NCBI RefSeq assembly: GCF_028471945.1
Contig: NZ_CP110128.1
Location: 4,762,501 to 4,826,500 of the forward strand
Direction of reading: 5' to 3'
DNA: 64,000 bases
Origin: Pseudomonas sp. WJP1
GTDB taxonomy: Bacteria > Pseudomonadota > Gammaproteobacteria > Pseudomonadales > Pseudomonadaceae
Numbering within the stretch: the first letter of the stretch is position 1; each line of letters starts with the position of its first letter. The notes beneath the pieces were generated by a model. That model was not told where the DNA came from, did no database searches, and was given only the letters and a program-made list of their open reading frames with translations. Shown piece by piece: positions 1 through 14,151 of this stretch. The position numbers and the translations under genes were made by a program.

Positions 1-2104
1 CCGTGTCGTAGCCAGTTGCCGCCAGCCAGCCTCGTGCAGCGTCGGTCACTTCCAGCTGCACGCGCTTGTCTTCCAGCTGCGCCTGAAGTTCGGTAAGGAA
101 CTTGTCCACCACGCTCTTGATGACCTCATGGCTGAGGCGACCAAACTGGATGATGGTGTCCAGACGGTTGCGGAACTCTGGGGTGAAGCTCTTCTTGATC
201 ACTTCCATCGCATCGGACGAGTGGTCCTGATGGGTGAAACCGATCGAAGCGCGGGCTGCGGTTTCGGCACCGGCGTTGGTCGTCATGATGACGATCACGT
301 TACGGAAGTCGGCCTTGCGCCCGTTGTTATCGGTCAGCGTCCCGTGGTCCATGACCTGCAGCAGCAGGTTGAAGACTTCCGGATGCGCCTTCTCGATCTC
401 ATCGAGCAACAGCACGCAGTGTGGCTGCTTGGTGATGGCTTCGGTCAGCAGACCGCCCTGATCGAACCCGACATAGCCTGGAGGCGCACCGATCAGACGC
501 GATACGGTGTGGCGCTCCATGTACTCGGACATGTCGAAGCGAATCAATTCGACACCCAGCGCCTTGGCCAGCTGACGCGCCGCTTCGGTTTTACCGACAC
601 CGGTAGGACCTGCGAACAGGAACGAACCGACTGGCTTGTCAGGCGACTTGAGGCCGGCACGGGACAGCTTGATCGCGGTCGCCAGCGAATCGATCGCCGC
701 GTCCTGACCAAACACCGTCAGCTTCAGGTCACGCTCAAGGTTACGCAGCAGCTCTTTGTCGGAACTGGTGACGTGTTTTGGCGGAATCCGTGCGATTTTC
801 GCGACGATATCCTCGACTTGAGGCACTTCGATGCGTTTGACCCGCTTTTCCACCGGCTGCAAGCGCTGGAAGGCACCCGCTTCGTCGATGACGTCGATGG
901 CTTTGTCCGGCATGTGCCGGTCATTGATGTAGCGCGAAGCCAGCTCGGCAGCGGCGCGCAGGGCCTCATCACTGTATTCGATATTGTGATGGGTCTCGAA
1001 ACGCCCTTTCAGGCCGCGCAGGATACCGATGGTGTCTTCCACCGAAGGCTCCGACACATCAACCTTCTGGAAGCGCCGGGCCAGGGCTCGGTCCTTCTCG
1101 AAGATCCCGCGGAATTCCTGGAAGGTGGTCGAACCGATGCAGCGGATATCACCGGACGACAGCAGCGGCTTGAGCAGATTCGAGGCATCCATGACGCCAC
1201 CGGACGCGGCACCCGCACCGATGATGGTGTGGATTTCGTCGATGAACAGGATCGCCTGCGGACGTTTTTTCAGCTCATTGAGCAACGCCTTGAAGCGCTT
1301 CTCGAAATCGCCGCGGTATTTGGTCCCGGCCAGCAAGGCACCCAGGTCAAGGGAGTAAACCACGCTGTTGGCCAGCAGGTCCGGTACCTGGTTGTCGACA
1401 ATGCGCTTGGCCAGGCCTTCGGCAATCGCGGTTTTACCCACGCCCGCCTCGCCCACCAGCAACGGATTGTTCTTGCGACGACGCGCCAGGATCTGGGCGA
1501 CGCGCTCGACTTCCAGCTCACGGCCTACCAATGGATCGATTCGACCCTGGCGCGCGAGTTCATTAAGGTTGCTGGCATAAGCATCCAGTGGATTGCCTGA
1601 AGATGAAGACTCACCGCCCTCGTCGTCCTGCATATCTTGCTCACCCTCAGAGTGATCGCCGTGCCCTGGCACCTTGGAAATGCCGTGGGCGATGTAGTTG
1701 ACGACATCGATACGGGCAACGCTCTGCTGTTTCAGCAGGAACACTGCCTGACTCTCTTGCTCACTGAAGATCGCGACCAGCACGTTGGCGCCAGTCACTT
1801 CGCGTTTGCCCGAGCTCTGTACGTGAAACACAGCACGTTGCAGTACACGCTGGAAGCCCAGGGTTGGCTGGGTTTCGCGATCCTCGTCATGCACGGGGAT
1901 CAATGGCGTGGTGGAGTCGATGAACTCCTGCAGGTCATGCTTGAGTTTGTCGAGGTTCGCGCCGCACGCACGCAAAACGGTGGCGGCAGCCTCATTGTCC
2001 AATAGGGCCAGCAGAAGATGTTCGACGGTCATGAATTCATGACGCTTCGAACGAGCCTCCTTGAAGGCAAGATTGAGGGTGACTTCGAGCTCGCGGTTTA
2101 ACAT
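1..2104 (-). CDS. clpA: ATP-dependent Clp protease ATP-binding subunit ClpA (3' end outside window)
   Basis: AAA+ unfoldase that feeds substrates to the ClpP peptidase in the cytoplasm. About 701 codons are visible from the ATG at 2104; the family is about 756 residues, so only the last ~55 are missing. The start [14 protein letters not shown] and the N-domain are typical. The first AAA module has Walker [10 protein letters not shown] (near 1420-1450) and Walker [10 protein letters not shown]. The second has Walker [11 protein letters not shown] (near 585-615) and Walker [14 protein letters not shown]. An acidic linker lies between the N-domain and the first AAA module (around 1570-1690). It lies 30 bp downstream of clpS on the same strand, the usual Clp pairing. 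The long plus-strand open frame at 128-1600 is its antisense shadow. Confidence 0.97.
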   Translation of the reverse strand, partial: MLNRELEVTLNLAFKEARSKRHEFMTVEHLLLALLDNEAAATVLRACGANLDKLKHDLQEFIDSTTPLIPVHDEDRETQPTLGFQRVLQRAVFHVQSSGKREVTGANVLVAIFSEQESQAVFLLKQQSVARIDVVNYIAHGISKVPGHGDHSEGEQDMQDDEGGESSSSGNPLDAYASNLNELARQGRIDPLVGRELEVERVAQILARRRKNNPLLVGEAGVGKTAIAEGLAKRIVDNQVPDLLANSVVYSLDLGALLAGTKYRGDFEKRFKALLNELKKRPQAILFIDEIHTIIGAGAASGGVMDASNLLKPLLSSGDIRCIGSTTFQEFRGIFEKDRALARRFQKVDVSEPSVEDTIGILRGLKGRFETHHNIEYSDEALRAAAELASRYINDRHMPDKAIDVIDEAGAFQRLQPVEKRVKRIEVPQVEDIVAKIARIPPKHVTSSDKELLRNLERDLKLTVFGQDAAIDSLATAIKLSRAGLKSPDKPVGSFLFAGPTGVGKTEAARQLAKALGVELIRFDMSEYMERHTVSRLIGAPPGYVGFDQGGLLTEAITKQPHCVLLLDEIEKAHPEVFNLLLQVMDHGTLTDNNGRKADFRNVIVIMTTNAGAETAARASIGFTHQDHSSDAMEVIKKSFTPEFRNRLDTIIQFGRLSHEVIKSVVDKFLTELQAQLEDKRVQLEVTDAARGWLAATGYDT

Positions 2105-2134
2105 AGCTTCACCTCATACCCAAGTGGTCGGCGA

Positions 2135-2518
2135 TTAACCGTCCTTCTCGATTTCACAGAGTAGCGGATGCTGGCTTTCCCTGGCGTACTGGTTGACCTG
2201 CATGGCCTTTGTCTCGGCGATGTCGCGGGTAAACACTCCACATACTGCCCGTCCTTCTGTATGGACGGCCAGCATGACCTTGGTCGCCAGCTCGCGATTC
2301 AGGTTAAAAAACACCTCGAGCACTTCGACGACGAAATCCATCGGTGTGTAGTCATCATTGAACAAAACCACCTTGTACATCGGCGGTGCCTGTAAAGCAG
2401 GCTTGGCCTCCTGAACAGCAATGCCTGCGGAATCGTCGTCGTGTTCCTCCGGGCGGTCTTTCTGGAGAAACGGGCGATCCTGATTGAATGTTAGTCGAAT
2501 CTGGCTGATTGCATGCAT
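2135..2518 (-). CDS. clpS: ClpA adaptor protein ClpS
   Basis: Adaptor that binds the ClpA N-domain and delivers N-degron proteins to ClpAP. The 127-residue protein has a flexible, charged N-terminal tail and then the ClpS core: [20 protein letters not shown], the helix [22 protein letters not shown], and the C-terminal [11 protein letters not shown]. The [10 protein letters not shown] segment and the VHTEGRA helix form the N-degron pocket in this family. It lies immediately upstream of clpA on the same strand and diverges from cspD. Length is slightly above the ~106-residue E. coli protein because of the longer N-terminus usual in pseudomonads. Confidence 0.97.
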   Translation of the reverse strand: MHAISQIRLTFNQDRPFLQKDRPEEHDDDSAGIAVQEAKPALQAPPMYKVVLFNDDYTPMDFVVEVLEVFFNLNRELATKVMLAVHTEGRAVCGVFTRDIAETKAMQVNQYARESQHPLLCEIEKDG

Positions 2519-2598
2519 GGAAAGAAAGGTTCGTCAGTTGTGCAAATACAGTGGTGGGGGCGGTCTTGGGCGATTTCAACTCCGACTGCCTGGTCACC

Positions 2599-2626
2599 TT
2601 GACTATCGGCAAAACGGTGTTACAAC
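2599..2626 (+). promoter_or_regulatory. possible sigma-70 promoter for cspD
   Basis: TTGACT at 2599-2604 is followed after 16 bp by TACAAC at 2621-2626, about 120 bp upstream of the cspD start. The -35 is good and the -10 is weak (TAcAAc). A short CCCACAGTGGG palindrome follows at about 2634-2644. Call by eye only. Confidence 0.3.
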
Positions 2627-2743
2627 CAATAGAGCCCACAGTGGGTAAAAAAGGTCCGCGGAGTCAACTTTTTTCCTAAGAAGTGACTGCGGATGTACTG
2701 GATGATACTCCAGTGATGGAGTCTGTTGCAGAGGGAGTTGGGT

Positions 2744-2998
2744 ATGGCTGTTGGTAAAGTGAAATGGTTCAACAATGCCAAGGGTTACGGTTTCATCAAT
2801 GAGGAGGGCAAGACAGAAGACCTGTTTGCCCACTACTCGGCCATCAAAATGGATGGTTATAAAACCCTGAAAGCCGGTCAGGCTGTCGTGTTCGATATCA
2901 TTCAGGGACCGAAAGGCCTGCATGCCGTGAATATCGGCAACCCAGTGGATGCTTCGAAAGCTGCAACGCCTGCCACGCAACAGACCGTGACGGTTTAA
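2744..2998 (+). CDS. cspD: cold-shock-like protein CspD
   Basis: Single cold-shock domain (OB fold) that binds single-stranded nucleic acid; CspD is a stationary-phase inhibitor of DNA replication in E. coli. The 84-residue protein begins [18 protein letters not shown], which contains RNP1 (KGYGFI); RNP2 is degenerate here (DLFAHYSAI). The ATG at 2744 is chosen over the upstream TTG at 2726 because GAGGGAG ends a few bases before it and the product then starts at the conserved domain. Its position next to divergent clpS-clpA is the conserved gamma-proteobacterial arrangement. The C-terminal tail is Ala/Thr-rich. Confidence 0.95.
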   Translation: MAVGKVKWFNNAKGYGFINEEGKTEDLFAHYSAIKMDGYKTLKAGQAVVFDIIQGPKGLHAVNIGNPVDASKAATPATQQTVTV

Positions 2999-3020
2999 CA
3001 CCGCACCGTCATCCAGTCAT

Positions 3021-3064
3021 AAAAAAACCGCCCGACTCAATCAAGTGAATCGGGCGGTTTTTGT
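3021..3064. terminator. bidirectional terminator between cspD and icd
   Basis: The stem AAACCGCCCGA / TCGGGCGGTTT, with an A-run on the left and a T-run on the right, lies between the convergent ends of cspD and icd. It can serve both strands. Confidence 0.9.
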
Positions 3065-3079
3065 GCGCCTGTCGTTTGC

Positions 3080-4336
3080 TTACATGTGCTTGATCAGCGC
3101 TTCACCGAACCCGGAAGACGACACCAGCGTTGCGCCTTCCATCAGGCGCTCGAAGTCATAGGTCACGGTCTTGGCCTTGATCGCGCCATTGGTGCCCTTG
3201 ATGATCAGGTCCGCCGCCTCGGTCCAGCCCAGGTGACGCAGCATCATTTCTGCCGAAAGGATCACCGACCCCGGGTTGACCTGGTCCTTGCCGGCATACT
3301 TCGGTGCAGTACCGTGGGTGGCTTCGAACATGGCCACGGTGTCGGACAGGTTGGCACCTGGCGCGATACCGATACCGCCCACTTCCGCCGCCAGGGCGTC
3401 GGAGAGGTAGTCACCGTTGAGGTTCAGCGTGGCGATCACGTCGTATTCGGCTGGACGCAGCAGGATCTGCTGGAGCATGGCGTCGGCGATGGCGTCCTTG
3501 ACCACGACTTCGCGGCCGGTTTTCGGGTTCTTGAATTTCATCCACGGGCCGCCATCGAGCAGCTCGGCGCCGAATTCTTCCTTCGCCACCTCATAGCCCC
3601 AGTCCTTGAAGGCGCCTTCGGTGAATTTCATGATGTTGCCCTTGTGCACGATGGTCAGCGACTTGCGGTCGTTATCCACCACGTATTGCAGGGCCTTGCG
3701 CACCAGACGCTTGGTGCCTTCTTTCGAAACCGGCTTGATGCCGATGCCGCAGTCCTGGTCGAAACGGATCTTGGTTACGCCCATTTCTTCTTTCAGGAAC
3801 TTGATGACTTTGGTGGCTTCCGGCGAGCCGGCCTTCCACTCGATACCGGCATAGATGTCTTCGGAGTTCTCGCGGAAGATCACCATGTCCACGTCGCCAG
3901 GTTTTTTCACCGGGCTAGGCACACCTTCGAACCACACCACCGGCCGCAGGCACACATACAGGTCCAGCTGCTGGCGCAGGGCAACGTTGAGCGAGCGGAT
4001 ACCGCCACCGACCGGCGTGGTCAGCGGGCCCTTGATGGAAACGACGTAATCTTTAACGGCATCCAGGGTTTCCTGGGGCAGCCAGGTGTCCTGGTCGTAG
4101 ACTTGTGTAGCTTTTTCGCCAGCATAGACTTCCATCCAGGAAATCTTGCGCTTGCCCCCGTAGGCCTTTTCCACGGCAGCATCGACAACCTTGATCATGA
4201 CGGGGCTGACGTCGACGCCAATGCCGTCGCCTTCAATGAACGGGATGATCGGATTATCAGGAACATTGAGAGAATGGTCTGCATTGACGGTGATTTTGTC
4301 GCCGACGGCTGGAACCTGAATCTTCTTGTAACCCAT
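3080..4336 (-). CDS. icd: NADP-dependent isocitrate dehydrogenase, dimeric type
   Basis: Oxidative decarboxylation of isocitrate to 2-oxoglutarate in the TCA cycle. The start at 4336 ([15 protein letters not shown]) gives 418 residues, the family's normal length, and has GGAGTT just upstream; the longer open frame to 4405 is not conserved. Active-site features are the phosphorylatable serine loop [29 protein letters not shown], and the C-terminal [25 protein letters not shown] with [13 protein letters not shown] for cofactor binding. Phosphorylation of this serine by AceK normally diverts isocitrate to AceA, which is encoded 10 kb away. It diverges from the unrelated monomeric enzyme idh. Confidence 0.97.
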   Translation of the reverse strand: MGYKKIQVPAVGDKITVNADHSLNVPDNPIIPFIEGDGIGVDVSPVMIKVVDAAVEKAYGGKRKISWMEVYAGEKATQVYDQDTWLPQETLDAVKDYVVSIKGPLTTPVGGGIRSLNVALRQQLDLYVCLRPVVWFEGVPSPVKKPGDVDMVIFRENSEDIYAGIEWKAGSPEATKVIKFLKEEMGVTKIRFDQDCGIGIKPVSKEGTKRLVRKALQYVVDNDRKSLTIVHKGNIMKFTEGAFKDWGYEVAKEEFGAELLDGGPWMKFKNPKTGREVVVKDAIADAMLQQILLRPAEYDVIATLNLNGDYLSDALAAEVGGIGIAPGANLSDTVAMFEATHGTAPKYAGKDQVNPGSVILSAEMMLRHLGWTEAADLIIKGTNGAIKAKTVTYDFERLMEGATLVSSSGFGEALIKHM

Positions 4337-7056
<2,720 letters not shown>

Positions 7057-7072
7057 GGTTGTAAGGGAACAT

Positions 7073-7107
7073 CACAAACCCCGGCCATGTGCCGGGGTTT
7101 GTGTTTT
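7073..7107 (+). terminator. intrinsic terminator of idh
   Basis: Perfect 11-bp stem CAAACCCCGGC / GCCGGGGTTTG, loop CATGT, followed by TGTTTT. Confidence 0.9.
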
Positions 7108-7143
7108 CAGGCTCCACACAAATTTATCTGTCGAAACCGCCCC

Positions 7144-7235
7144 CTGTGGGAGCGAGCCTGCTCGCGATAGCGGTATATCATTCAACATTGACTTACCTGA
7201 CCCACCGCTATCGCGAGCAGGCTCACTCCTACAGT
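7144..7235. repeat. REPIN (inverted REP pair)
   Basis: The left REP CTGTGGGAGCGAGCCTGCTC and its inverted partner GAGCAGGCTCACTCCTACAG are separated by about 50 bp. It sits between the idh terminator and nudJ. Confidence 0.85.
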
Positions 7236-7270
7236 GGATCGTGTTTCAACAATGGAAATCGAGGATGTTT

Positions 7271-7717
7271 ATGGACTGGAAACCCCACATCACCGTCGCC
7301 ACAATCGTCGAAGACAACGGCCGCTTCCTGATGGTCGAGGAACTCAAGCACGGACGCGTGGTACTCAACCAGCCCGCCGGCCACCTGGACCCCAACGAAA
7401 CCCTGACCGAGGCCGCGGTGCGCGAAACCCTCGAGGAAACCGGTTGGGACGTCGAAGCCACCGGCGTACTGGGCATTTATCTCTATACCGCCCCGAGCAA
7501 CGGCGTAACCTATCAACGGGTCTGTTTCATCGCCAAACCGTTGAAACATCACCCCGAGTATCAACTGGACGACGGCATCGTCGGCGCCAAGTGGTTGACC
7601 CGCGAAGAATTAATCGGCCAGCGCGACAACTGGCGCAGCGAACTGATCATCCGTTGCATTGACGATTATCTGGACGGAAAACACTTCGGCCTCGAATTGA
7701 TCCGCCCTTCTCTTTAG
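7271..7717 (+). CDS. nudJ: Nudix hydrolase, NudJ type
   Basis: Pyrophosphohydrolase of the NudJ group (nucleoside tri/diphosphates; thiamine-pyrimidine pyrophosphate in E. coli). The 148-residue protein carries a full Nudix box, G-x5-E-x7-REVxEExGx, at about residues 37-59: GHLDPNETLTEAAVRETLEE followed by TGW. The ATG at 7271 is preferred to ATG 7265 or TTG 7241 because GAGG ends six bases before it and the product then begins MDWKPHITVATI like its relatives. Gene order nudJ-mnmA-hflD-purB is the same as in E. coli, which supports the orthology. Confidence 0.92.
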   Translation: MDWKPHITVATIVEDNGRFLMVEELKHGRVVLNQPAGHLDPNETLTEAAVRETLEETGWDVEATGVLGIYLYTAPSNGVTYQRVCFIAKPLKHHPEYQLDDGIVGAKWLTREELIGQRDNWRSELIIRCIDDYLDGKHFGLELIRPSL

Positions 7718-7776
7718 CCTTGCAGGCCCGAGCCTGTTAGAATCGCGTCCTTTTTCAAGACACTCATTGAATCCCT

Positions 7777-8910
7777 ATGCGTGATCCAGCCCCTTCTGAC
7801 ACACAAAAGAAGCGCGTCATTGTCGGCATGTCCGGCGGCGTGGACTCTTCCGTTTCCGCCCTCCTGCTGATCGAGCAGGGCTATGAGGTGGAAGGCCTGT
7901 TCATGAAGAACTGGGAAGAAGACGACGGAACCGAATACTGCACCGCCATGGACGACCTGGCGGACGCCCAGGCCGTGTGCGACAAGATTGGCATCAAGCT
8001 GCACACCGCCAACTTTGCCGCCGAATACTGGGATAACGTGTTCGAGCACTTCCTGGCCGAATACAAGGCCGGACGCACGCCGAACCCGGACATCCTGTGC
8101 AACCGCGAGATCAAGTTCAAGGCGTTCCTCGACTACGCCATGATGCTCGGCGCCGACCTGATCGCCACCGGCCACTACGTGCGCCGCCGCGACATCGACG
8201 GCCGCACCGAACTGCTCAAGGGCCTGGACCCGAACAAGGACCAGAGCTACTTCCTGCACGCCGTTGGCGGCGAACAGATCGCCAAGACCCTGTTCCCGGT
8301 CGGTGAACTGGAAAAACCCCAGGTTCGCGCCATTGCCGAAAAATACGAGCTGGCGACCGCGAAAAAGAAGGATTCCACCGGCATTTGCTTTATCGGCGAA
8401 CGCCGCTTCAGCGACTTCCTCAAGCAATACCTGCCGGCGCAACCAGGCGAGATCAAGACCACCGAAGGTGAAATCATCGGCCGCCACCATGGCCTGATGT
8501 ACCACACCATCGGCCAACGCCAAGGCCTGGGCATCGGCGGCCTGAAAGACGCCAGCGACGAGCCGTGGTACGTGTTGATAAAGGACCTGGAACACAACGA
8601 ACTGATCGTTGGCCAGGGTAACGATCACCCGTGGCTGTTCTCCCGCGCCCTGCTGGCCTCGGATATCTATTGGGTCAACCCGATCGACCTGAGGCAGCCA
8701 CGCAAGCTGACCGCCAAGGTTCGTTATCGCCAGGGCGACCAGCCCTGCACCCTGGAGAAAACCGCTACCGGCTATCGCGCGACCTTCGATGACCCGCAAC
8801 GCGCGGTCACTCCCGGTCAATCCGTGGTGTTCTACGACGGCGAGATCTGCCTCGGCGGCGGCGTGATCGAAGTGGCGGAACCCTGGACCAGCAAGGGCCA
8901 GGCCCAATGA
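7777..8910 (+). CDS. mnmA: tRNA-specific 2-thiouridylase MnmA
   Basis: Forms 2-thiouridine at U34 of tRNA Lys, Glu and Gln using persulfide sulfur relayed by the Tus system. 377 residues. The PP-loop GMSGGVDSS (17-25) binds ATP. The catalytic cysteines are C108 in [12 protein letters not shown] and C204 in [10 protein letters not shown]. The C-terminal beta-barrel ends with [17 protein letters not shown]. The stop overlaps the hflD start by four bases (ATGA), indicating translational coupling. Confidence 0.97.
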   Translation: MRDPAPSDTQKKRVIVGMSGGVDSSVSALLLIEQGYEVEGLFMKNWEEDDGTEYCTAMDDLADAQAVCDKIGIKLHTANFAAEYWDNVFEHFLAEYKAGRTPNPDILCNREIKFKAFLDYAMMLGADLIATGHYVRRRDIDGRTELLKGLDPNKDQSYFLHAVGGEQIAKTLFPVGELEKPQVRAIAEKYELATAKKKDSTGICFIGERRFSDFLKQYLPAQPGEIKTTEGEIIGRHHGLMYHTIGQRQGLGIGGLKDASDEPWYVLIKDLEHNELIVGQGNDHPWLFSRALLASDIYWVNPIDLRQPRKLTAKVRYRQGDQPCTLEKTATGYRATFDDPQRAVTPGQSVVFYDGEICLGGGVIEVAEPWTSKGQAQ

Positions 8911-9530
8911 GCCCGACCCAGGAGCAACTGACGGCGCTGGGCGGCGTATTCCTCGCCGCCGTACTGGTCGACAAGATCGCCAAGACCGGCCAGACCAACG
9001 AGGCCGGCCTGACCTGCATGCTCGGCAGCCTGCTGATTCGCGACCCCAAGGACACCCTGGAAGTCTATGGTGGCGACGATATCAACCTGCGCGAAGGCTA
9101 TCGCGCCTTGATCGGTGCCCTCGAACGCGACCCTAGCGCCCTGCAGCGCGAACCGCTGCGCTATGCCCTGGCCATGCTGGGCCTGGAGCGCCAGTTGGCC
9201 AAGCGCGAGGACATGCTGGAGATCATTGGCAAGCGCCTGCCGCAGATCCAGTCCCAGGTCGAGCACTTCGGCCCGGCCCACGAAAACGTGATCGCCGCTT
9301 GCGGCGCGCTGTATCAGGACACCTTGAGCACCCTGCGCCAACGTATCCAGGTGCACGGTGACATGCGCAACCTGCAGCAACCGAGCAACGCCTCGAAAAT
9401 TCGCGCCCTGCTGCTGGCCGGCATTCGTTCGGCACGCCTGTGGCGGCAATTGGGCGGTCATCGCTGGCAGCTGGTGATCAGTCGTCGCAAATTGCTCAAA
9501 GAGCTTTACCCATTGATGCGTAACGAATAA
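8907..9530 (+). CDS. hflD: high frequency lysogenization protein HflD homolog
   Basis: 207 residues, all-alpha, matching the HflD/YcfC family throughout ([21 protein letters not shown] near the N-terminus, [25 protein letters not shown] near the C-terminus). In E. coli HflD lowers phage lambda lysogeny by binding CII at the membrane face; its housekeeping role is unclear. It is coupled to mnmA by a 4-bp overlap and lies before purB as in E. coli. Confidence 0.95.
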   Translation: MSPTQEQLTALGGVFLAAVLVDKIAKTGQTNEAGLTCMLGSLLIRDPKDTLEVYGGDDINLREGYRALIGALERDPSALQREPLRYALAMLGLERQLAKREDMLEIIGKRLPQIQSQVEHFGPAHENVIAACGALYQDTLSTLRQRIQVHGDMRNLQQPSNASKIRALLLAGIRSARLWRQLGGHRWQLVISRRKLLKELYPLMRNE

Positions 9531-9567
9531 CCCGCATCGACAGCACAGAACTTAGCAATACGCGTAA

Positions 9568-11025
<1,458 letters not shown>

Positions 11026-11046
11026 TCGACCGCTTGACCCTTTTAA

Positions 11047-11073
11047 GACGCCCGGCCGCGCCGGGCGTTTTTA
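11047..11073 (+). terminator. intrinsic terminator of purB
   Basis: GC-rich hairpin ACGCCCGG / CCGGGCGT followed by a T-run. Confidence 0.9.
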
Positions 11074-11111
11074 TTCCCGTATGAAAAGTGCTTTTTTTCA
11101 ATAGGTTACAC

Positions 11112-12281
11112 ATGAATCCTGACATTCCTCTTCAACTTCTGGGCGGCATCACGGCACGCGAGTTCCTGCGCGACTACTGGCAGAAAAAACCGCTGTTGAT
11201 CCGTCAGGCGATTCCCGATTTCGAAAGCCCGATCGATGCCGACGAACTGGCCGGCCTGGCGCTGGAAGAAGAAGTCGAATCGCGCCTGATCATCGAGAAC
11301 GGCGAGCGCCCATGGGAATTGCGTCGCGGCCCGTTTGCCGAAGACGAGTTCAGCAAATTGCCGGAGCGCGAGTGGACCCTGCTGGTGCAGGCCGTCGACC
11401 AGTTCGTGCCGGAAGTCAGCGAGTTGCTGGAACACTTCCGCTTCCTGCCGAGCTGGCGCATCGACGACGTGATGATCAGCTTCGCCGCCCCCGGTGGCAG
11501 CGTCGGTCCGCACTTCGACAACTACGACGTATTCCTGTTGCAAGGCCACGGCAAGCGCAACTGGAAAATCGGCCAGATGTGCGACTCCGAAAGCCCGCTG
11601 CTGCAACACGCGGACCTGCGCATCCTCGCCGACTTCGAAGCCACCGATGAATGGGTGCTGGAACCGGGCGACATGCTCTACCTGCCGCCGCGCCTGGCCC
11701 ACTGCGGCGTGGCCGTCGACGACTGCCTGACCTACTCCGTCGGTTTCCGCGCGCCGAGCGCCGCCGAAGTGCTGACCCACTTCACCGACTTCCTCAGCCA
11801 GTTCCTGCCGGACGAAGAGCGTTACACCGACGCCGACGCCGTGCCTGCGGTCGATCCGCACCAGATTCAGCACGACGCCCTCGACCGCTTGAAAAGCCTG
11901 CTGGCCGAGCACATGAGCGACGAGCGCCTGCTGCTGACCTGGTTCGGCCAGTTCATGACCGAGCCACGCTATCCGGAACTGGTGGTCGGCCCTGAAGACC
12001 TCGAGGAAGGCGACGTGCTCGGCGCACTGGAGCAAGGTGCAGTACTGATCCGCAACCCGAGCGCACGCCTGGCCTGGTCGGAAGTCGATGACGACCTGTT
12101 GCTGTTCGCCAGCGGCCAAAGCCGTTACCTGCCGGGCAAACTGCGCGAGCTGCTGAAGATGATCTGCGCCGCCGACGCGCTGCACGTCGACAACCTGGGT
12201 GACTGGTTGACAGACGAAGACGGCCGCGGCCTGCTGTGCGAACTGGTCAAGCAAGGAAGCCTGGGGTTTGCCGATGAATAA
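11112..12281 (+). CDS. roxA: ribosomal protein arginine hydroxylase, RoxA/YcfD type (cupin)
   Basis: Fe(II)/2-oxoglutarate oxygenase of the JmjC-like cupin family; E. coli YcfD hydroxylates an arginine of ribosomal protein L16. 389 residues from ATG 11112 (MNPDIPLQLLGGITAREFLR). The iron triad is visible as H-x-D in GSVGPHFDNYDVFLLQ and a distal histidine in YLPPRLAHCGVAV; KRNWKIG carries the likely 2-oxoglutarate-binding lysine. The C-terminal winged-helix region begins after the DEERYTD loop. Its stop overlaps the next gene by eight bases. Substrate is inferred from the family. Confidence 0.9.
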   Translation: MNPDIPLQLLGGITAREFLRDYWQKKPLLIRQAIPDFESPIDADELAGLALEEEVESRLIIENGERPWELRRGPFAEDEFSKLPEREWTLLVQAVDQFVPEVSELLEHFRFLPSWRIDDVMISFAAPGGSVGPHFDNYDVFLLQGHGKRNWKIGQMCDSESPLLQHADLRILADFEATDEWVLEPGDMLYLPPRLAHCGVAVDDCLTYSVGFRAPSAAEVLTHFTDFLSQFLPDEERYTDADAVPAVDPHQIQHDALDRLKSLLAEHMSDERLLLTWFGQFMTEPRYPELVVGPEDLEEGDVLGALEQGAVLIRNPSARLAWSEVDDDLLLFASGQSRYLPGKLRELLKMICAADALHVDNLGDWLTDEDGRGLLCELVKQGSLGFADE

Positions 12282-12699
12282 GATTCACGTACGTGTCGCA
12301 GACTGGCAGAAGGACAACGCCGAGATCCGGCGCATTCGTGAAGCGGTGTTCGTCGCCGAGCAATCCGTGCCACCCGAGCTGGAATGGGATGCCGATGATG
12401 TGACGGCCGTGCACTTCCTGGCCCTCGAAGGCGACTTTCCGGTGGGCACCGCCCGCCTGCTGCCAGACGGTCACGTCGGCCGGGTGTCGGTGCTCAAGGA
12501 CTGGCGCGGCCTGAAAGTCGGCGATGCGCTGATGCACGCGGTGATCGGTGAAGCCGAAGAGCGCGGGCTGAAGCAGCAGATGCTCAGCGCCCAGGTGCAA
12601 GCCACGGCGTTCTATGAGCGCCTGGGCTTCCACATGGTCAGTGAGGAGTTCCTGGAAGCAGGGATTCCGCATGTGGACATGGTCCGCCATTCGGCTTGA
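12274..12699 (+). CDS. GNAT family N-acetyltransferase
   Basis: 141 residues from ATG 12274. It has the GNAT fold: EIRRIREAVFVAEQSVPPELEWD near the start, the acetyl-CoA-binding VGRVSVLKDWRGLKVGDALM (V-x-x-x-W-R-G-x-x-V-G), and the C-terminal ATAFYERLGFHMVSEEFLEAGIPH. This resembles the ElaA/YjdJ-like group whose substrate is unknown. It overlaps roxA by eight bases, so the two are co-translated; the partner oxygenase does not reveal the acetyl acceptor. Confidence 0.88.
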   Translation: MNKIHVRVADWQKDNAEIRRIREAVFVAEQSVPPELEWDADDVTAVHFLALEGDFPVGTARLLPDGHVGRVSVLKDWRGLKVGDALMHAVIGEAEERGLKQQMLSAQVQATAFYERLGFHMVSEEFLEAGIPHVDMVRHSA

Positions 12700-12713
12700 T
12701 ACCGAGTCGCGCC

Positions 12714-12783
12714 CATCGCGAGCAGGCTCGCTCCCACAGGTTAAGTGTGCCCCCTGTAGGAGCGAGGCTTGCCCGCGAAGAGG
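12714..12783. repeat. REPIN (short-spaced inverted REP pair)
   Basis: CATCGCGAGCAGGCTCGCTC is followed after a short spacer by the inverted GTAGGAGCGAGGCTTGCCCG. Confidence 0.8.
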
Positions 12784-12798
12784 CCCGAAAGAACACCA

Positions 12799-12837
12799 CA
12801 AAACGCCCCGCCATTTTCGGATGCCGGGGCGTTTTGC
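12799..12837 (+). terminator. intrinsic terminator of the roxA-GNAT unit
   Basis: 12-bp stem CAAAACGCCCCG / CGGGGCGTTTTG with a 13-base loop. Confidence 0.75.
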
Positions 12838-12916
12838 TGTCTAGGATTCAACTTGCCCCCTCCCGGGCCGACAAACTGGCAATATCAACAATTTGAAGCT
12901 GGCGGAGATAACGGAT

Positions 12917-13678
12917 ATGTCCCTACGCACCCTGCTCACCACACTGCTGGTGACCTGCAGTTTTTCGCTCATGGCAGCCACTGAAATCGTGCCGCTGAAC
13001 TACCACAGCAGCGCCGACATGCTACCGGTGGCGCAGGATTTCATCGGCAAGGAAGGCCAGGTCAGCGCCTACGGCAATCAACTCATCGTCAACGCCGATC
13101 AGCGCAAGATCGACGAACTTAAAGCCTTGTTGAGCCAACTCGATACCGCGCCCAAACGCCTGCTGATCACCGTCGACACCAACGAAAACAACGTCCAGGG
13201 CGATCAGGGTTACTCGGTGAACGGCGCCAGGCCGAGCCAGACCCGCATCATCAGCCACAGCACCGCCAGCCGCGAAGGTGGCATCCAGCAAGTCCAGGCT
13301 ACCGACGGCATGCCGGCACTGATCCAGGTCGGCCAGAGCGTTCCGCTGACCAGCACCCAGGTCGACTCCTACGGCGACCTGCGCAGCCAGACCGAATACC
13401 GCAACGTCACCCAGGGCTTCTATGTCACCGCCAACGTCACCGGCGAGATCGTTCGCCTGTCGATCAGTACCAACCGTGACCGCATGAGCCAGGAACGTCC
13501 CGATGTAGTGAACGTGCAAAGCACCGACACAACCGTCACCGGCCGCCTGGGCGAATGGATCCTGCTGGCCGGGGTGAATCGCCAGACCCAGGCTGACAAA
13601 CAGGGCGTGGCCCGCAGCTACGGGACCCAGGGGCGCGATGACATGACACTGCGGGTGAAAGTCGATACTTTGGACTGA
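12917..13678 (+). CDS. exported secretin N-domain-like protein, function unknown
   Basis: 253 residues. The start MSLRTLLTTLLVTCSFSLMA is a Sec signal peptide with a probable cut after LMA-A, so the product is periplasmic or outer membrane. The mature start EIVPLNYHSSADMLPVAQDF with GNQLIVNADQRKIDELKALLSQLD is the N1-like ring fold of secretins. After a serine/glycine-rich segment the remainder (GMPALIQVGQSVPLTSTQV, later GRLGEWILLAGVN) resembles the start of a secretin core but lacks the membrane-spanning part. A similar hypothetical gene stands here in P. aeruginosa. No secretion genes are adjacent. GGAG precedes ATG 12917; the upstream ATG 12893 would disrupt the signal peptide. Confidence 0.75.
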   Translation: MSLRTLLTTLLVTCSFSLMAATEIVPLNYHSSADMLPVAQDFIGKEGQVSAYGNQLIVNADQRKIDELKALLSQLDTAPKRLLITVDTNENNVQGDQGYSVNGARPSQTRIISHSTASREGGIQQVQATDGMPALIQVGQSVPLTSTQVDSYGDLRSQTEYRNVTQGFYVTANVTGEIVRLSISTNRDRMSQERPDVVNVQSTDTTVTGRLGEWILLAGVNRQTQADKQGVARSYGTQGRDDMTLRVKVDTLD

Positions 13679-14151
13679 GACATCAAAAACTGACTGACAA
13701 GTCGTATTAGACCAAAGATGTAGTGCTTGAAAAAAAGCACTACAAAACGTTTGACGAGCCAAAAAAGCAAAGGCATGATGGCCTCGCTCCCGCTAACCAG
13801 GGGCCCTGGCAAGGGCCTTCGAGGCGATGTTCGCACCTACCCCGCGAACCGCTTCGTGTCTGTACCGCCCACAAGGTGTGTTTGACGAGGTTGCCGACTG
13901 GAACGAAGTTGTCCCGAGGGACGGAAGCGTAATTAGGTAACCCGGCACTACACTGATGTTCGTACCAAGGCCCACGACGCCCGAATGCGCCCGCAGTTCG
14001 CCTTTACCTGCTCACTTCCCCTCGAGCCCATCGTTCATCCCGTCGCCATCCCCGCCGAATCCGACTTGACCGCCTAAGCTTCTGGTCAGCGAGCGCAGGA
14101 ATTTTCCACCGCAGAACAACTTTTCATAAGACGCGACGAGGTTTATCTCCC
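13679..14151. other. gene-free leader/control region upstream of aceA
   Basis: 473 bp without a credible gene. It contains a perfect 9-bp hairpin at 13720-13743 (GTAGTGCTT / AAGCACTAC, 6-base loop) with no T-run on either strand, so it is not an ordinary terminator. GAGG at 14138-14141 serves aceA. No clear -10/-35 pair was found. Confidence 0.5.

Noticed and set aside
128..1600. 490-codon plus-strand open frame over clpA
   Set aside because: Antisense shadow of clpA in GC-rich DNA; no recognisable domain.
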